Part shown: positions 37,089-49,094 of the stretch, piece after piece
Layout of the letters: each line of letters opens with the position of its first letter
Position numbering within the stretch: the stretch's first letter is position 1
NCBI GenBank assembly: GCA_003024785.1
Contig: PUQB01000907.1
Span: forward strand, 1-64,000
Direction of reading: 5' to 3'
Length of the DNA stretch: 64,000 nt
Source of the DNA: Selaginella tamariscina
Lineage: Eukaryota > Streptophyta > Lycopodiopsida > Selaginellales > Selaginellaceae
The notes under the pieces: generated by a model
What the model was told of the DNA's origin: nothing
What the model saw: only the letters and a program-made list of their open reading frames with translations
The model's database searches: none
Program-made: the position numbers and the translations under genes

Positions 37089-39110
37089 TTCTTCACTCTC
37101 CAGATAACAAATTGATTACTACAAAATTTGTGTGTTTTTCTGGTTATAAATATGCTAGCTGCTTCCTAATTCTGTACATTATTTCTTGTTTTAGTTTTTT
37201 TTAGATGAGTGCAGGCTCTATTCTTGTTTTATATATATACAATTATAACATTCCAGCATTTGAAAATCACATGGATAGTTTAATATAGTAGTATATTATA
37301 TATAGTGATAATACTATTTAAATGATATATATTTTATATATAACAAGTATATTCATGTGTCATGAGAATTTTAGAAACTGAAATGTTAGGTTTTAATGAT
37401 CAACTTTTATACCTATTTAATTAACAGCATCTTGTGCATTAATATTTTTTATTACAAAACTTATTGTGTGCATATATATATATAAATATATATCTTCTCC
37501 CAAATCACTGATATGTAATTAAAACTACGTATCAATGTTGCAAAATGTATATCATATGAAGTTTTATATATAACTAGTCCAGCACACTGAAATGCATAAG
37601 GATACACAATTATTTGTGAGGCAAGCATTTTAATTAATGATTTCACTTAACATACATATATTATTAATTTTTTTTCTATAGTTAATATTAGATAGGTTTA
37701 GCAATATAATTAGAATAGTATTTTTCTTTAGGAATCTGTGGGTAATAACGTTGTGGGGGAAACACGCTACAGTGTGGGTGTTTATATATATATATATATA
37801 TATATATTGAAAAAATTAATGAAACAAGCTAATAAAAATTATGGGAGATGAACGTTTTTCATCTTTATACTTAAATACTCTTCAAGTCTTAATAAATATA
37901 CATCCAGTCATTTTAAGGATTAGCTAATAAAATTATTGACATGTATCAACATTGAAAAATAACCAAGAGTTCTGGAAATTAAACGTATATGCATACTATA
38001 AGTATTAACTTAACTACATTTAATTTAAACTATTTTGCAATACAGTATATACCATGTATATATACATAATTCATATATATATATATATATATATAATATA
38101 TATAATTATATATTGTAACTATAAATATTGTAATTGATATATCATTATTAGTTTTAATCATACATTTTTATTTAATTATTTGTAAAATTTAACGAGAACC
38201 ATAGGAAAGATGGGGATTCAGTCACTTGGTTTCAAGTCCGATCAGAGTTTAGTAAATTTTATTCTTATATAAATTTTAATTTAAAATTTATACATTTTAA
38301 AGTTTAAAACATAAATATACTTTTAGAAACTTATTAAATATACATATTACAATGCAAAATAATTATTTTTAAAAATATGTCTGTTTCTAAACATTTGCTA
38401 CTATGGTAATTTTTAAAATATTAACAGTTCATTTTATTTCGTTGTAAATATGTTATGAATTAAATAGATATTCATGATTAATTATTATTATTTTAAAGTT
38501 AAAATACAATGATTGAAAATTTCAAGGGTATATATGTAAATATAAATATAAATATGATAAATTACAGGAATTTTTTTTTTAAAATTAATTAATCTTGTAA
38601 TTTTCTGTTTTTAACACACTCTCTCTCTCTACATATATCCGTAAGAAAAAATATGTCTACAAATGTGTGTGCGTTCGTGCGCGTGCAAGACGTTCTTCTA
38701 TATGACGTATACACGAAATAGTATAGAGTGCGTAATACAATTCTTAACCATCTTTGACAAATAGTAAAACTGAAAATAATAGTAAGTAATTTTTTAAAGG
38801 TGCAAAAATATTTCACTTTCTTTTTAAATTATTGGTTTGTTTAAATAATAAGAATTATATAACATTTATATTTATCTAGTTTGAGCATTATATAAGCTTA
38901 TACATGTGCATACTGTTTGTTTATGACTATGTTTCCTTAATTTTAATTAACTAATTTGCCAATTTCCTAGTTACAATGTTACGTATATATTGTATAGCTA
39001 CATTTTATGTTCGTCCCACGTGGCTCATAATCAAAGGTCCGGACCATGTACATTTGCAATCTTGATACAATAGAATACATTACAAGACTATATACTGGAA
39101 CCGTATAAGG
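37089..39110. other. AT-rich intergenic DNA
   Basis: No gene was found. TA microsatellites lie at about 37,785-37,806 and 38,076-38,103. Confidence 0.6.
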
Positions 39111-40363
39111 ATGCCAGGCAGTCCCAATCTGTGCCGTTCATACGCTTACAGGGTTATCTTTGCTATTATGGATGTTGAAGACGATGCGGAAGTATTCACT
39201 GTTGTCTATTGTATTGTGGATAGTGCGGAGAGGCTAGATCCGACGGAAGATGCAGTAAAGCGGCACAACTCATCGGCAGCACTAACGCCAGATATTGAGA
39301 ACATGTATGGCGAAGTGATTGAGAGCATTAAGCATTGGCCTGGATTTGCGTGCGTATTTGAGCAGCGGGCCTGGCATGGCTTATTGGACAGTCAGCAACG
39401 CCTGCAATTGGCCAAGGGTGCCACCGTTTATCTCAAGCTTATCCGCCATCAAGGTATATGATCTGCCACCCCTTTTTCTGGTGTGGCTCGATCATATTTG
39501 TTTGTCGTTCCGCTTGTTGGCGGATCTGTGTGCGCTTTTTTTGATGGCAGTAGTGCTTGTGGTGCTCCATGGCCGTTGGGTTGTGTTTTCTTATTGTGTG
39601 CTCTGGATGTGTTATTGCGGGTGTTGTTCTGTTCGTTTTTACGTGGCTTTAGCCATGCCTACATGTAGCACTGATAAGCAAATGCAAAAGCTTCTCCTGC
39701 GTTTACTAAACCATGATATATTTTGTTAGATTGGTTGCCACTTACTCACGTTCTTCAGAAGCTCGACGCTCTGAAATTTCTGCTACATGAAGCACTCTGG
39801 TATTTAATGCTGAGGACTTCGAATTAGTACGTCAGGCGCTGAAAATCGTTGGGCCTATCAGCGAAGACAAAGATGGGAAAATGTTGACGTTGTAGAGCAA
39901 CTTTTGGGAGATGAGCAGTTGTGGATCAAAGGTACGAGGAGCAACAGCGAGTTAGATACTGTAAAATCGTGGAGGGCTGGATGGCAAGCAAGAGAGTTCA
40001 CAGATTCATCAGATGGGTGAACGGGAACCAGGAAACTATACGGCGCAGGTTTGAGGGCCTGCATTTCATAAGAACGATCTGGTTGCAGTGGTGAGAGGTT
40101 TCGGGCAGCTTTTTGGATGTGCTGGGTGTGAACTTTGACGAGGACTTTCTGATGGCAGCGTTGATGGACTTTTTTTCTCTGGGCTGATGCATCGTGCGTT
40201 CCGTTTGTTCAGCTCATCACGGATGGAGTAGCAATTTACTGCAAGCGGATAGATGCAGTAACTGGCATTGAACTGAGGCAGGTGGTGCTCAGAAACATGG
40301 ATGAAGTTGAGGAATTCGTCTCTAGTACGGGGATGCTCTTCCAGATAGGGTCTCGGCGAAAAT
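39111..40363 (+). pseudogene. unrecognised gene remnant left of the MULE-like element
   Basis: An exon-like frame from 39,111 (MPGSPNLCRSYAYRVIFAIM) ends at a splice-donor-like CATCAAGGTATATG near 39,453. Further coding-like DNA with normal composition continues to about 40,363, for example FEEFVSSTGMLFQIGSR-type text near 40,310-40,350, but no frame stays open. I do not recognise a family. The MULE-like element starts directly after it, and similar GC-richer DNA resumes at 48,370, so the element may have landed in this gene or older element. Confidence 0.35.
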
Positions 40364-40510
40364 GAGGCTCCGGCTCAAGAGGCTTCGTATATTCTAGTAT
40401 TCGTGGATATTCCAGGTATATTCTAGCATATTCTAAAATATTCTCAAGAATATTTTAGAATATATAAGTTTTTTTAATATGCCGACTGGCTTAATATTTG
40501 CCGACCAACA
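40364..40510. repeat. left terminal inverted repeat with HSE-like array
   Basis: The AGGCT-rich outer part is followed by multiple ATATTC/GAATAT blocks, many at 5-bp steps, then TGCCGACTG and TGCCGACC. The relative at 48,825 shares this end clearly, which defines the terminus. Confidence 0.7.
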
Positions 40511-40779
40511 AATAAATCATTTAAATTTTTAGAATTTTTTTTTGAATACTTTATAAAAAAGTTCAATAAGTTACTATTCAAACAAAGCATTTTTATGTAA
40601 ACCATTTATCCTTGTCGCACCAGTGGGTCATGAACTCTGCTGCAATTCACCAGCAAACGGTGGACCTCCATCTCACTAAGCAATTGCCTTTGTAGAAAAT
40701 ATGTGACGTCCGGGTTCAAGCCAAGCACACGGCTATAGACGAAGTACATGTGTATACATGGGCTCCAACTTTTGCTCTT

Positions 40780-43675
40780 CTAAAAGGTAGAACAATTACA
40801 TGTAGGATAAGTATTAATAGTCACCTTTGCAGAGTCATTTCTTGTCGACACAATGAAAGCCTCCTTCCGTCCTCTAATTGTCACTTCAACATTTCTCACA
40901 CGACCTAAAAACGTCTTGGCCTTGCAGAAATTCTTCTCTTGTTCCTTAGACATTTTTGTTGGAGTCCGGACCATGCGTCCTTCGAAAGGTGGAATTGTTG
41001 TAGATCCAGCTCCACGTGGTGGCGATGGTGTTTTGTCCTTCTGACCCTCATTTACTCTTCATGCCGTCCCTGTAAACCTTCCAGAACAAAGCCTACATCC
41101 TCCTCACTTGTCAGCTTCGTTTCCTTGAGCACAGGCCAAACCGTTGGTGGTGTTGGAATTCTTGTCTGAAGAATTTTGCCATTTGGCTGCGTGAAACACC
41201 CTGAATCTTTTGGGCAAAACCACATCATCTGTTGTACATACTCCTCATTCCCAAGGCATCACTGTACATTCGTTTTCCATAGAATCCTGGTGCTGGCACT
41301 CTGCTTGGATAACCGATTGATTTTCCACACAGAGCAGTTCCTTCCTGATTCATCCCCAAACACTTAACCTTACTGGATGCTCCGATTCGTCTGATGGCCC
41401 ACTCTGTTTGTGCAATCTCTCTTTCCAAACCTCTTCGAACCTTAACCTTTTCTCCTGTTGTTTTGGACCACCCGCTCTGTGTACTCTACATCATGTCTGT
41501 GTGAACGTTGAGCATTAGACTGTTCTGTTCCTGTGATTGTTCTCCTAACAGTTTGCACTCAAACGTTAGTGGTACTCGTGAACTCTGGGCTGGTCAAGTG
41601 TTCCTCGTCTTCCACCAGATTGATAATTGTTGATGGAGATACACTTTTCCCCTCAAAGAGTTTGCGTTGCACTCGTTTCAACAAAGTTTCCTTCGAAGGA
41701 CCTGACCCTGTATACCTCCCTTCTATTGCCGCTTTCACCTTTGCACTCTGCATAACTGCATCGGTGAGGTCTAACATTGTCGCCTCCAGCAGTGGTACTC
41801 TTTTGACCAATCTTGCTCTTCTTGCTCTCGTGTGAATCACTTCAGCATTGTTTTTAGTTGGAACGCTCGCGAGTCCTTCTTCTGTCATGTCTCCCAGTTC
41901 CGCCATGGAGATGTGGTTCTCATGCCTGATCCACCAAGACAGCCATGTCTTCAAAGCACGAATGTTTAACACTCATCCTTCCCAAAAAGACTCGAGAATT
42001 GCTAGTTCTTCTGCGATCCATTTCTTTGTCACCTGACACACGGATTGCATAAAGTGAAACAGACAGCTTCTTTCCCTCCCTTTCATCTTTTCTCCGTTGT
42101 TGAATACTTGGCGCAAGGCTATCCATATCGCTCCAGCCTCATCCGACATGAAACCAGCAAAGTTGACATTCTCCAAACCCTGTTTCTTACAAACCTCTAG
42201 CATTGTGTTCAAGAACTTCAGCACTGCAACATTATCTTCGGCACATATCTGCGTAAGCTATAGTCACCATGGATCTGACACTGTAAGAGAGCATTAGATA
42301 ACAAAGATTAGAAAGTGTTATGAAGAGTTCTACAACTTACAATGGGTCATAAAGGTGTATTCCAATTGTCGCCCAGTCTGGTATACGGTGCGTGTGGTCC
42401 AGAACAACCCATTGATCATGAAGGTCTCCTCCACTTTGACACCTTCTGATGTAGTCAACTCCTGAACCCGGTCCCTCAACTGTCATTTTGAAGATCAGAG
42501 GCTGCTCCTCAGCACCATGCAGTTCCATCCCTGGAACATGTATGACGTGAATGAAAGGTATTGGCAACTTTGTCTTCAGCTCCAGAAGACCCTCGTAACC
42601 CTCTCTAAAGTGTGTCTCCTTCTGTCTTGATTGTGTAATCCAGTCCCGAGTCCTAAAGGAAAGGTCACGTCATGTGTAGAGATCTAAAGAAAAATACCTT
42701 CGATGGTTTGTTAAGGTTCAAGTTTTGAGAGTAAACCAGTGTACGAGACTTCTCCTTCTTCCTTGAAAAGTTCTTCAAAGATGAGCTCACACGCAGCTTG
42801 AAACTCAATCACTCGTTGATTGGTTCGCAGACTGCTCTTTACCACGTTGCTGACACTAGATCTGGCACGCTGAACGTTTGAAGCTGACACTGAGGGGCTG
42901 ACTGGATGCTGATGAACACCTCTGTGAATGAACAACCTTGTAAAAGAAATGTCGTCTGGCAGAATGTAGTACACATAAGCCGGACAAGTGTGCACTAGCA
43001 ATGGCTCCTCTCCACAATGCTTACATTTCATGCCTATTACTTTGCCTGTCTCAGTTGTCTTTGCCTTCTCCACAGCACCCTTGAAGTGACATTCATTTGC
43101 TTTCTTCTCAAAAGCCAAGTAGGGGCAGGTAGGATTGATGCATTTGAGATGTCCGACACATGAACTTCGACTGACTCGCGCCGGAACATGCCAGTGTGTT
43201 GTGCTCGGGTGTGTCCAATGGTAGCAGCCATCCTTGCGATTCATCCCCAAGTACTTCTCTGTGCTTTCTTTCTTTGGAGGAAGTTCGTAAATGACATTTC
43301 CATTGTATATCTGCGGTAGTTCAGAGACTCGTTTAACTTCAGACGAACCAATGAGATCCTTCCCTATCCTACATTTGTCTGCTCTTAGAAGACACACCAG
43401 CATGGATTCCTCACGCTCCTTTGTCCGCAACCTGAACAACGGTCCCTTGCCGGGCACAATGTGTAAAAGACAAACTGGTTTGATGCATTGCCTTCTGGTA
43501 ACAACTCCACATCTTCTCCAGAACTCGCAGAAACTGACATCAATTGAACCACATGTATACTGAACCAACAAGGAATGTTGAAAGCAAAGTGAAGATCATG
43601 TTCAAACACAAAAGCATTTCCATCTTCATCGACTGGGAAATCTTTGTCAATGCCTTCATAGGTAACTCTGGCCAT
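40780..43675 (-). pseudogene. MULE transposase with GCM/WRKY-type zinc finger (broken)
   Basis: The transposase would cut and reinsert the element in the nucleus. From the N-terminus: an MARVTYEGIDKDFPVDEDG start at 43,675, then a Cys/His finger (CVGHLKCINPTCPYL, MKCKHCGEEPLLVHTCPAY, HRGVHQHP, about 42,890-43,170) of the GCM/WRKY superfamily known in MULEs. The DDE catalytic core follows: VVLDHTHRIPDW near 42,400, then GFMSDEAGAIWIALRQVF and CLFHFMQ (about 42,060-42,170), the typical D...C-x2-H block. The C-terminus has a SWIM-like VEVTIRGRKEAFIV ... CNC segment (about 40,790-40,900). Several frame changes and stops separate these parts; some could be introns or sequence errors. Confidence 0.78.
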
Positions 43676-43959
43676 GACAACGCAAGGAGAAAGCTCGGTG
43701 GTTTAGGAAAGCAAAGCAAAAGATTAAACACACTCTCGTTCGCCAAAAAAAATTATAATCGTTGATAATAAACGTGAATACACTTTTGTATATAATTAAT
43801 TCTACGCTGCCCAGCTCACAGTGTTCTTAATGCTGTCCTCTCTAGTATCACCGATTTAATTTAATTACTACCTTTTATGATTTGAAATATCTTCACCTTT
43901 ACCAATTATTCACATATTTTAATATTAACCCTAAATATTAATGTCACATTTATTCCGTA

Positions 43960-44040
43960 GGGTTCACTGTTTTCATTGCGGCTAGGGTTTTTTGGTAGAT
44001 AGGGTTTACTGTTTCCACTGCGGCTAGGGTTTTTTCAATC
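43960..44040. repeat. duplicated telo-box leader sequence
   Basis: GGCTAGGGTTTTTT occurs twice, each after a related AGGGTT(C/T)ACTGTTT(T/C)C segment. AAACCCTA-type telo boxes are common in plant promoters and leaders. It lies in the shared upstream region of the two divergent genes. Confidence 0.6.
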
Positions 44041-44138
44041 TCAGATCTGATTCTGAAATCTCCTCCAAGGGGCTTGAGAGGAGCGGCGCCATCCATTTCG
44101 AGTCGATTCGTGCACCAAGTAAATCAATCGAGATTTCT

Positions 44139-44925
44139 GTGCCGATTTAGATTGTCGGCACCATCCTGCTCAGTCGGCGGCCACAAGGTATGTGCAATTT
44201 CTTTATTTTATGATTTGCGGCTCAAATAATTTATTTTTCAGAGATAAAGGGTCTTCCCATTTGTGCCGTGAGAGAGACGGCACCATCCTGGTTCAGTCGG
44301 CAGCCACAAGGTATTTTCAATTTGTTTATTTTTTGCTTTGCGGCTCAAGTATCCGTATCACAATGTTTTTTTTTTCAGAGTTAATGGGTCTTCCCATTTG
44401 TGTCGGAATCCCAGAGATAAAGGGTCTTCCCATTTGTGCCGACTGAGAGTGACGGCACCATCCTGTTCAGTCGGCAGCCACAAGGTATTTTCAATTTGTT
44501 TATTTTTTGCTTTGCGGCTCAAGTATCCATATCACAATGTTTTTTTTTTCAGAGTTAATGGGTCTTCCCATTTGTGTCGGAATCCCAGAGATAAAGGGTC
44601 TTCCCATTTGTGCCGACTGAGAGTGACGGCACCATCCTGGTTCAGTCGGCAGCCACAAGGTATTTTCAATTTGTTTATTTTTTGCTTTGCGGCTCAAGTA
44701 TCCATTCACAATTTTTTTTTTCAGAGTTAATGGGTCTTCCCATTTGTGCCGTCTGAGAGGGACGGCACCATCCTAGCTCAGTCGGCATACTTACATTATC
44801 TCTTCAGTGCCGTCTGAGAGGGTCGGCACCAACCTGTCTCAGTCGGCAGGATTGCTCTTCTACTTTTCTGTGCCGACTGAGAGGGTCGGCACCATCTAGC
44901 TTGAGTCGGCAGCCACAAGGTTAGT
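44139..44925. repeat. seven hairpin repeats GTGCCG...CGGCAC between divergent transposon genes
   Basis: Units start at about 44,139, 44,258, 44,434, 44,610, 44,746, 44,808 and 44,870. Each reads GTGCCG(A/T)CTGAGAG, then CGGCACC, then CAGTCGGCAGCCACAAGG, so each can form a hairpin. Two neighbouring units lie in a 176-bp tandem repeat that also contains GGGTCTTCCCATTTGTG and splice-like borders (poly-T CAG|AG before, CACAAG|GTATTTTC after). The array precedes the ParB-methyltransferase start codon, with a final acceptor-like CAG at about 44,987. Confidence 0.85.
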
Positions 44926-44997
44926 CATCTTTGATTTTTATTTTTATTTTGTCTCCTAATCAATTGACTTGTGTGTTTGCTTTCCAGAGTTTACAAA

Positions 44998-47900
44998 ATG
45001 GTGAGAGCTTCAAAACGTCTACTAGAGACTACGCCTGATGAAGAGCCACGGGAAGAGAAGAGGATATCGAAGCACAAGCGAGGCAAGAGAGGAGAACCAT
45101 CTAATGTAGCAAAGGAGGATCCTCCAGTGACTCAGTCTGAAGTAGTACCAGTTGAGCAGGAGTAGCCTCCATCAACCATCACAAATTTCTCGGAGAGCTC
45201 GTCGCAGTTGCCTCCTTCATCCGCTGGTTACAGTCCTGAACGAAGGCAAGTGCAGATGACAGAGGCAGTTGAAGCTAGCGAGGACGACTTGGAGGAGGCA
45301 GTCAGCAAAAAGAGAGGCCGCGGGAAAGCTGATCCAAAAGGCAAGAAGGCGAAGAGCGATAAGGAGCCGAAGGAGTTATACAGCATACCGGCTAGCCTGC
45401 ATTTGGAGAGCTCAGCGAACCTGCTCGACAAAATTACTATCAAGGGACTTGGTGATCCTCCTGATGTGCCCATCTGTAGAATGCATTCGAACGAGGTGGT
45501 TCGGAGTGAACCCAGGGGACTTGGACATGCTGGTGTCATCGTTGAAGAAGGCTGGTTATCTACGCAACACGGCCTTGTTCATTCTGTCCATCGGAGATCC
45601 ACTCACTGCTGAGGAGCTATCGGAGCTGTCGAAGGACACGGTTCAGTACGAGCAGCACCGGTCTTTCGAGCAAGCTCTTACTCAGCCGGAGTACAAACAG
45701 TGGGCTTCGAGGCTCTCAAACCGGAAGTTCAGCTGCTGGGACGGGAACCATAGGCTACAGGCTTTGCAGAAGCTCTACCGGGAGGATGCAGAGGACAACC
45801 AGCGATGGGCTATTCGCATTCGATCGAGTTTCATCTCCACGGAGAACCTCGACAATCTTCAACTGGTTTCGATGTTCCAATCGATAAACATGTGAGTATT
45901 TTCTTTTCTTTTCGTTAAGGGTCTAGACTTACAGTTTCATTGAACAGATCTTCAGCAACATCTGTGGAAACAACGCTACCACATATTCTCCTCGCTGTAA
46001 AGGCGGTCTGCACTAGTACCGAAGGAACTCAGAAAATCCTCGAGTCACTCACGAGGTTGATCGTCTTGAGGTGCGGAAGTGGAAGGAGAGTTCAACAGGA
46101 AAGACGGCTTGGCATCCTCTTCCAAACCTGATCTGCGCAAAGATCCTTTTCAAGGTAACCTGATTTGATTTATAGGAAAGAAGTTTTTAACTTATTCTAT
46201 GTGCAGAACGAGATCGACGATGATCTCGACAGAGCAGTCACCAGTGCTAAAGGCAATCCACAGCTTGAGCTGAACCTGAAGCAGCTAGTGTACAAGAAGC
46301 ATGACAAGCGTATGCACAAGTTCCTCTCTATCATAGACCCAGAGTTGGGGGAGGAGTGGTTCCAGAAGGTGACGAACATCTCTCATAAGCAGTGTCGCTG
46401 GATGGGCATTGAGAAGCTGTATACGATGTCAAAGGCGAAGATTTCAAACATGCTGCGACTCCGATACTTGAACAAGCTCACTCGTCTCGAATCCAAGGCA
46501 GAACAACAGACACTTGGGCTACCAGGCATGCAGGACAAAGAGTGGATCAAGTGGTTCACCTTGGACTTATATTGGAAGGCTGTGCGCGAGGAAGCCATTC
46601 AGATCCTTAAGGGGTTGCGAGAGGATGGTGAAGAAGTTGGAACGGATGTCGACTTCATGAGCTGGTTTGACGAGATGCGAACTCGGAGCAAGTGCCTGGT
46701 CTTTCAGCCCTTCCATGACTGCATACGGTTCACTTATTCGATGGAGCCGAATGAGTTTCTGGAGCGTGAGGAGTCTGCTCGGATGATATGGAGGTAAGCT
46801 TTCATTCCAGCATTGCTACTGACTAACTTTGTGTTACAGGTTCATACTGGCGAAGAAAATGGCACCGTCTCAGACGATGAAGCTGTGGACAGATCATACA
46901 AGCGAGCCTCACATGTGGTCGAAGAGCAGAGGAGCTCTAACACCGTTCGAACGGGAGCATGTTCCATTCTGGCTCGACTGTCCGTCGCAACAGCCACCAG
47001 CTTGGGAGAGCTCACTATTCGACGTGCATGGCAATGATCTCCAGCGATTGTTTGGGAGCCGGACGAAGTAGAGGCTATCAAGAAGAGCAAGATGAAGAAG
47101 ACGGTGCGGAAGACAACTACACCTGCAAAGGGATCGGGAGCGGGACCAAGCTCTTCTACAGCACCTCCGCGGCAATCGACTTTACAATCAATGAGGTGCA
47201 GCCACTTGTAGCTGGTTTGGACATCAAGGACGACCTGATGACCTTCATCCCGACTGGCTGCATCCCGTGGATCCTACGACCTGGCTGTGTGCGATATGGA
47301 GGGATGAGCAGGTCTTTCTTCGAGCCGGGTGCTTCCCAGACAGAGGTGTACACCAAGCTCCGACAACAGGTTGACAACTACATGGCTGAGTCACAAACGG
47401 TGTTCCAGGAAGTGGTAGGTGAATACGGCTTCAACCTCATCATCCTCGACTTGCCCAATGAGCTTGTATATGGAGGTGCTAGCATCAACAAGGACATTGT
47501 GCAGCTAGATCCGGTGAAGTTTGAGGAGGCCTTGCAGTTCAGTGGAATGCACTTGGCAGCGAGTGGTTTCATGGTCGTCTTCGCGAGTTCTCCTTCTGTT
47601 TCGGCGGTGATTCAGGGCTGCGGTAATCAACTTGGAGGTTGCAGGGACTTACAGCGTCTACCGTGCACGAGGCTGGGGATACCGTGACAAAATTAAGGTA
47701 AGCTAGCTATTCAAGTTCAAGTTTAACTTGGTCTATGTGGCAGGATAACTTGTTGGTTCTCTTGGTGCTGCAAAGCTCTGAGAAGAAGTCGAAGAGGCCA
47801 AACCCTCTGGCGTTGACGAACACGATCCTCGTCGATACCGACCGTTTTCAGGAGGCTTGGTAAGGAAGTACTTTACTTTGTTTATCCTAATGGAAGTTTG

Positions 47901-48182
47901 TGCAGGATGATGATTCAACCGAAGAGTGTTCGACTCATGCAGCTTTTGATCGAGCGTCTCAGTAGACCTGGCGACCTAGTCTGGGATATTGGTTCCGGAA
48001 CCGGATCATCGTTGTTAGCTGCCGTCGAGCTCGGAAGGAATATTATAGGAACCGAGAAGAGTTTCGAACTCTCTAGGTTGGCAACAAACAAGCTCGCAGA
48101 GAACATTAGACCAGAGGAAATACCTACTCACACCTCCACGTCCAAGCCTAGCTGGTGGTTCGAGAACTGCAGCTTTACTTAA
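44998..48182 (+). pseudogene. ParB-domain DNA methyltransferase-like gene of the MULE-like element
   Basis: A multi-exon gene, nearly whole. It begins MVRASKRLLETTPDEEPREE with a basic tail. A ParB-like domain follows (PICRMHSNEVV, NPGDLDMLVSSLKKAGYL, then SCWDGNHRLQAL at 45,735-45,770). A helical middle region covers 46,200-46,800 (EWIKWFTLDLYWKAVREEAI). The methyltransferase part has a motif-IV-like LIILDLPNELVYG near 47,435 and then X-I text: KSVRLMQLLIERLSRPGD, VWDIGSGTGSSLLAAVELGR, IIGTEKS (47,930-48,070). Order IV before X-I matches beta-class N4-C/N6-A enzymes. Introns with GT-AG borders lie near 45,894-45,948, 46,156-46,204, 46,797-46,841, 47,698-47,743 and 47,862-47,907. Apparent breaks: a TAG at 45,163 and frame changes near 45,503, 46,045, 47,070-47,190 and 47,625. 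The usual DPPY is replaced by DLPN, so activity is uncertain. Confidence 0.78.
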
Positions 48183-48259
48183 GATGAAGAAGAAACTTTA
48201 GCTAATGTGTATTGAGTAATAAATTAAGCTAATATAAAAAAGAATAAGTAGAAATACAA

Positions 48260-48368
48260 CAGTTTTACTAGAATTTTTTTTGCCGACTGAGGCAATACTG
48301 CCGACCAGAAAGAATATTCTAAAATATTCTAGAATATTCGAGCCCAGGCCTCCTGGGCCCCAAGCCTC
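48260..48368. repeat. right terminal inverted repeat with HSE-like array
   Basis: TGCCGACTGAGGCAATACTG and CCGACC are followed by GAATATTCTAAAATATTC and TAGAATATTC, and then the GGCCTCCTGGGCCCCAAGCCT terminus. It is inverted relative to the left end in its outer part. Confidence 0.7.
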
Positions 48369-48369
48369 C

Positions 48370-48824
48370 AAATGGCGACACTCTTTCCAGATAATCTTGG
48401 GGATGATGGTCCGGACGGTCTGATCCCCCTCAGGCTTGTCTGGCCAAGAAGTTCAAGCAGATGGAAAAGACGAGCGTGATTATGGTGGAAAGGTCTGTTA
48501 GATGGGGGAAGAGCGGGCTACCAAAGCGCAGATCCTACATGTAGCATTGATTTTTTGGCAGTCCTGCCCCTGCTCTTGCTCCTGATCATGCTGGTAAGTT
48601 CATTTATGGCTACTATTGCCCTGGTTGCTTGTTTTTCCATGCCATGACGATGTATGGATCTATGTTTGCCCCATCTTATTGATGCACTATTGGTTGACTT
48701 TCTGGCGCATTCTGTGGCTGTTTTGTTCATCATAAGTGAGCATCACGGTCAAGTCAATTGAGTTCAACCCAGTCAACTTGGGGTTTTGAGGTCAATCTTG
48801 ACCATGAACCTCTTGTTCACGACA
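48370..48824. other. spacer between the two MULE-like copies
   Basis: GC-richer, coding-like DNA without a sustained frame, probably remnants of the same unknown sequence seen left of 40,364. GTCAA-rich text (AAGTCAATTGAGTTCAACCC) occurs at about 48,751. No gene is identified. Confidence 0.4.
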
Positions 48825-49094
48825 GGAGGCTTTGGAGTATTCTGGTATATTTGTGGATATTTTGGGTATATTCTAGCATATTCTAGAATATTGTTAGGAA
48901 TTTTTTTTTTTTTTTAATATGCTGACTGGCTTAATATTTGCGATCAACAAATAAATCATTTAAATTTTTAGAAATTTAAATATTATATAAAAAGTTCAAT
49001 AAGTTAGTATTCAAAGCAAGCATTTTTATGTATACCATTTAATCTTGTAGCATATGTGTGCCATGAACTCTACCGCAAATAGTGAACCTCCATC

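Larger units (their letters stand above)
40364..48368. mobile_element. Mutator-like DNA transposon carrying a ParB-methyltransferase gene
   Basis: About 8.0 kb. The ends form long imperfect inverted repeats: the left end reads AGGCTCCGGCTCAAGAGGCT, and the right end reversed reads AGGCTTGGGGCCCAGGAGGC. Both are followed by TATTCTAG/AATATTC-rich arrays. Short A-rich sequence (AAATG) occurs at both outer flanks, but no perfect 9-bp duplication is visible. Inside are a minus-strand MULE transposase (40,780-43,675) and a plus-strand ParB-methyltransferase gene (44,998-48,182). They are divergent, with GTGCCG/CGGCAC hairpin repeats between them. TGCCGACTG and TGCCGACC also occur just inside both ends (about 40,481 and 48,281), in the same orientation. 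A decayed relative lies at 48,825-52,240. Confidence 0.78.

Noticed and set aside
41848-42036. Plus-strand frames across the transposase region
   Set aside because: They are shadows; the minus strand carries the DDE, zinc finger and SWIM-like motifs.
44998-48182. Bacterial contamination as the source of the ParB-methyltransferase
   Set aside because: The gene has GT-AG introns, lies inside a plant-type MULE with a second copy nearby, and shares the base composition of its neighbours.
40336-48395. CTCTTCCAGATA-like text on both sides of the MULE-like element as a long target duplication
   Set aside because: The two matches are imperfect and lie at different distances from the ends (about 28 bp left, about 12 bp right), so a target duplication is not supported.
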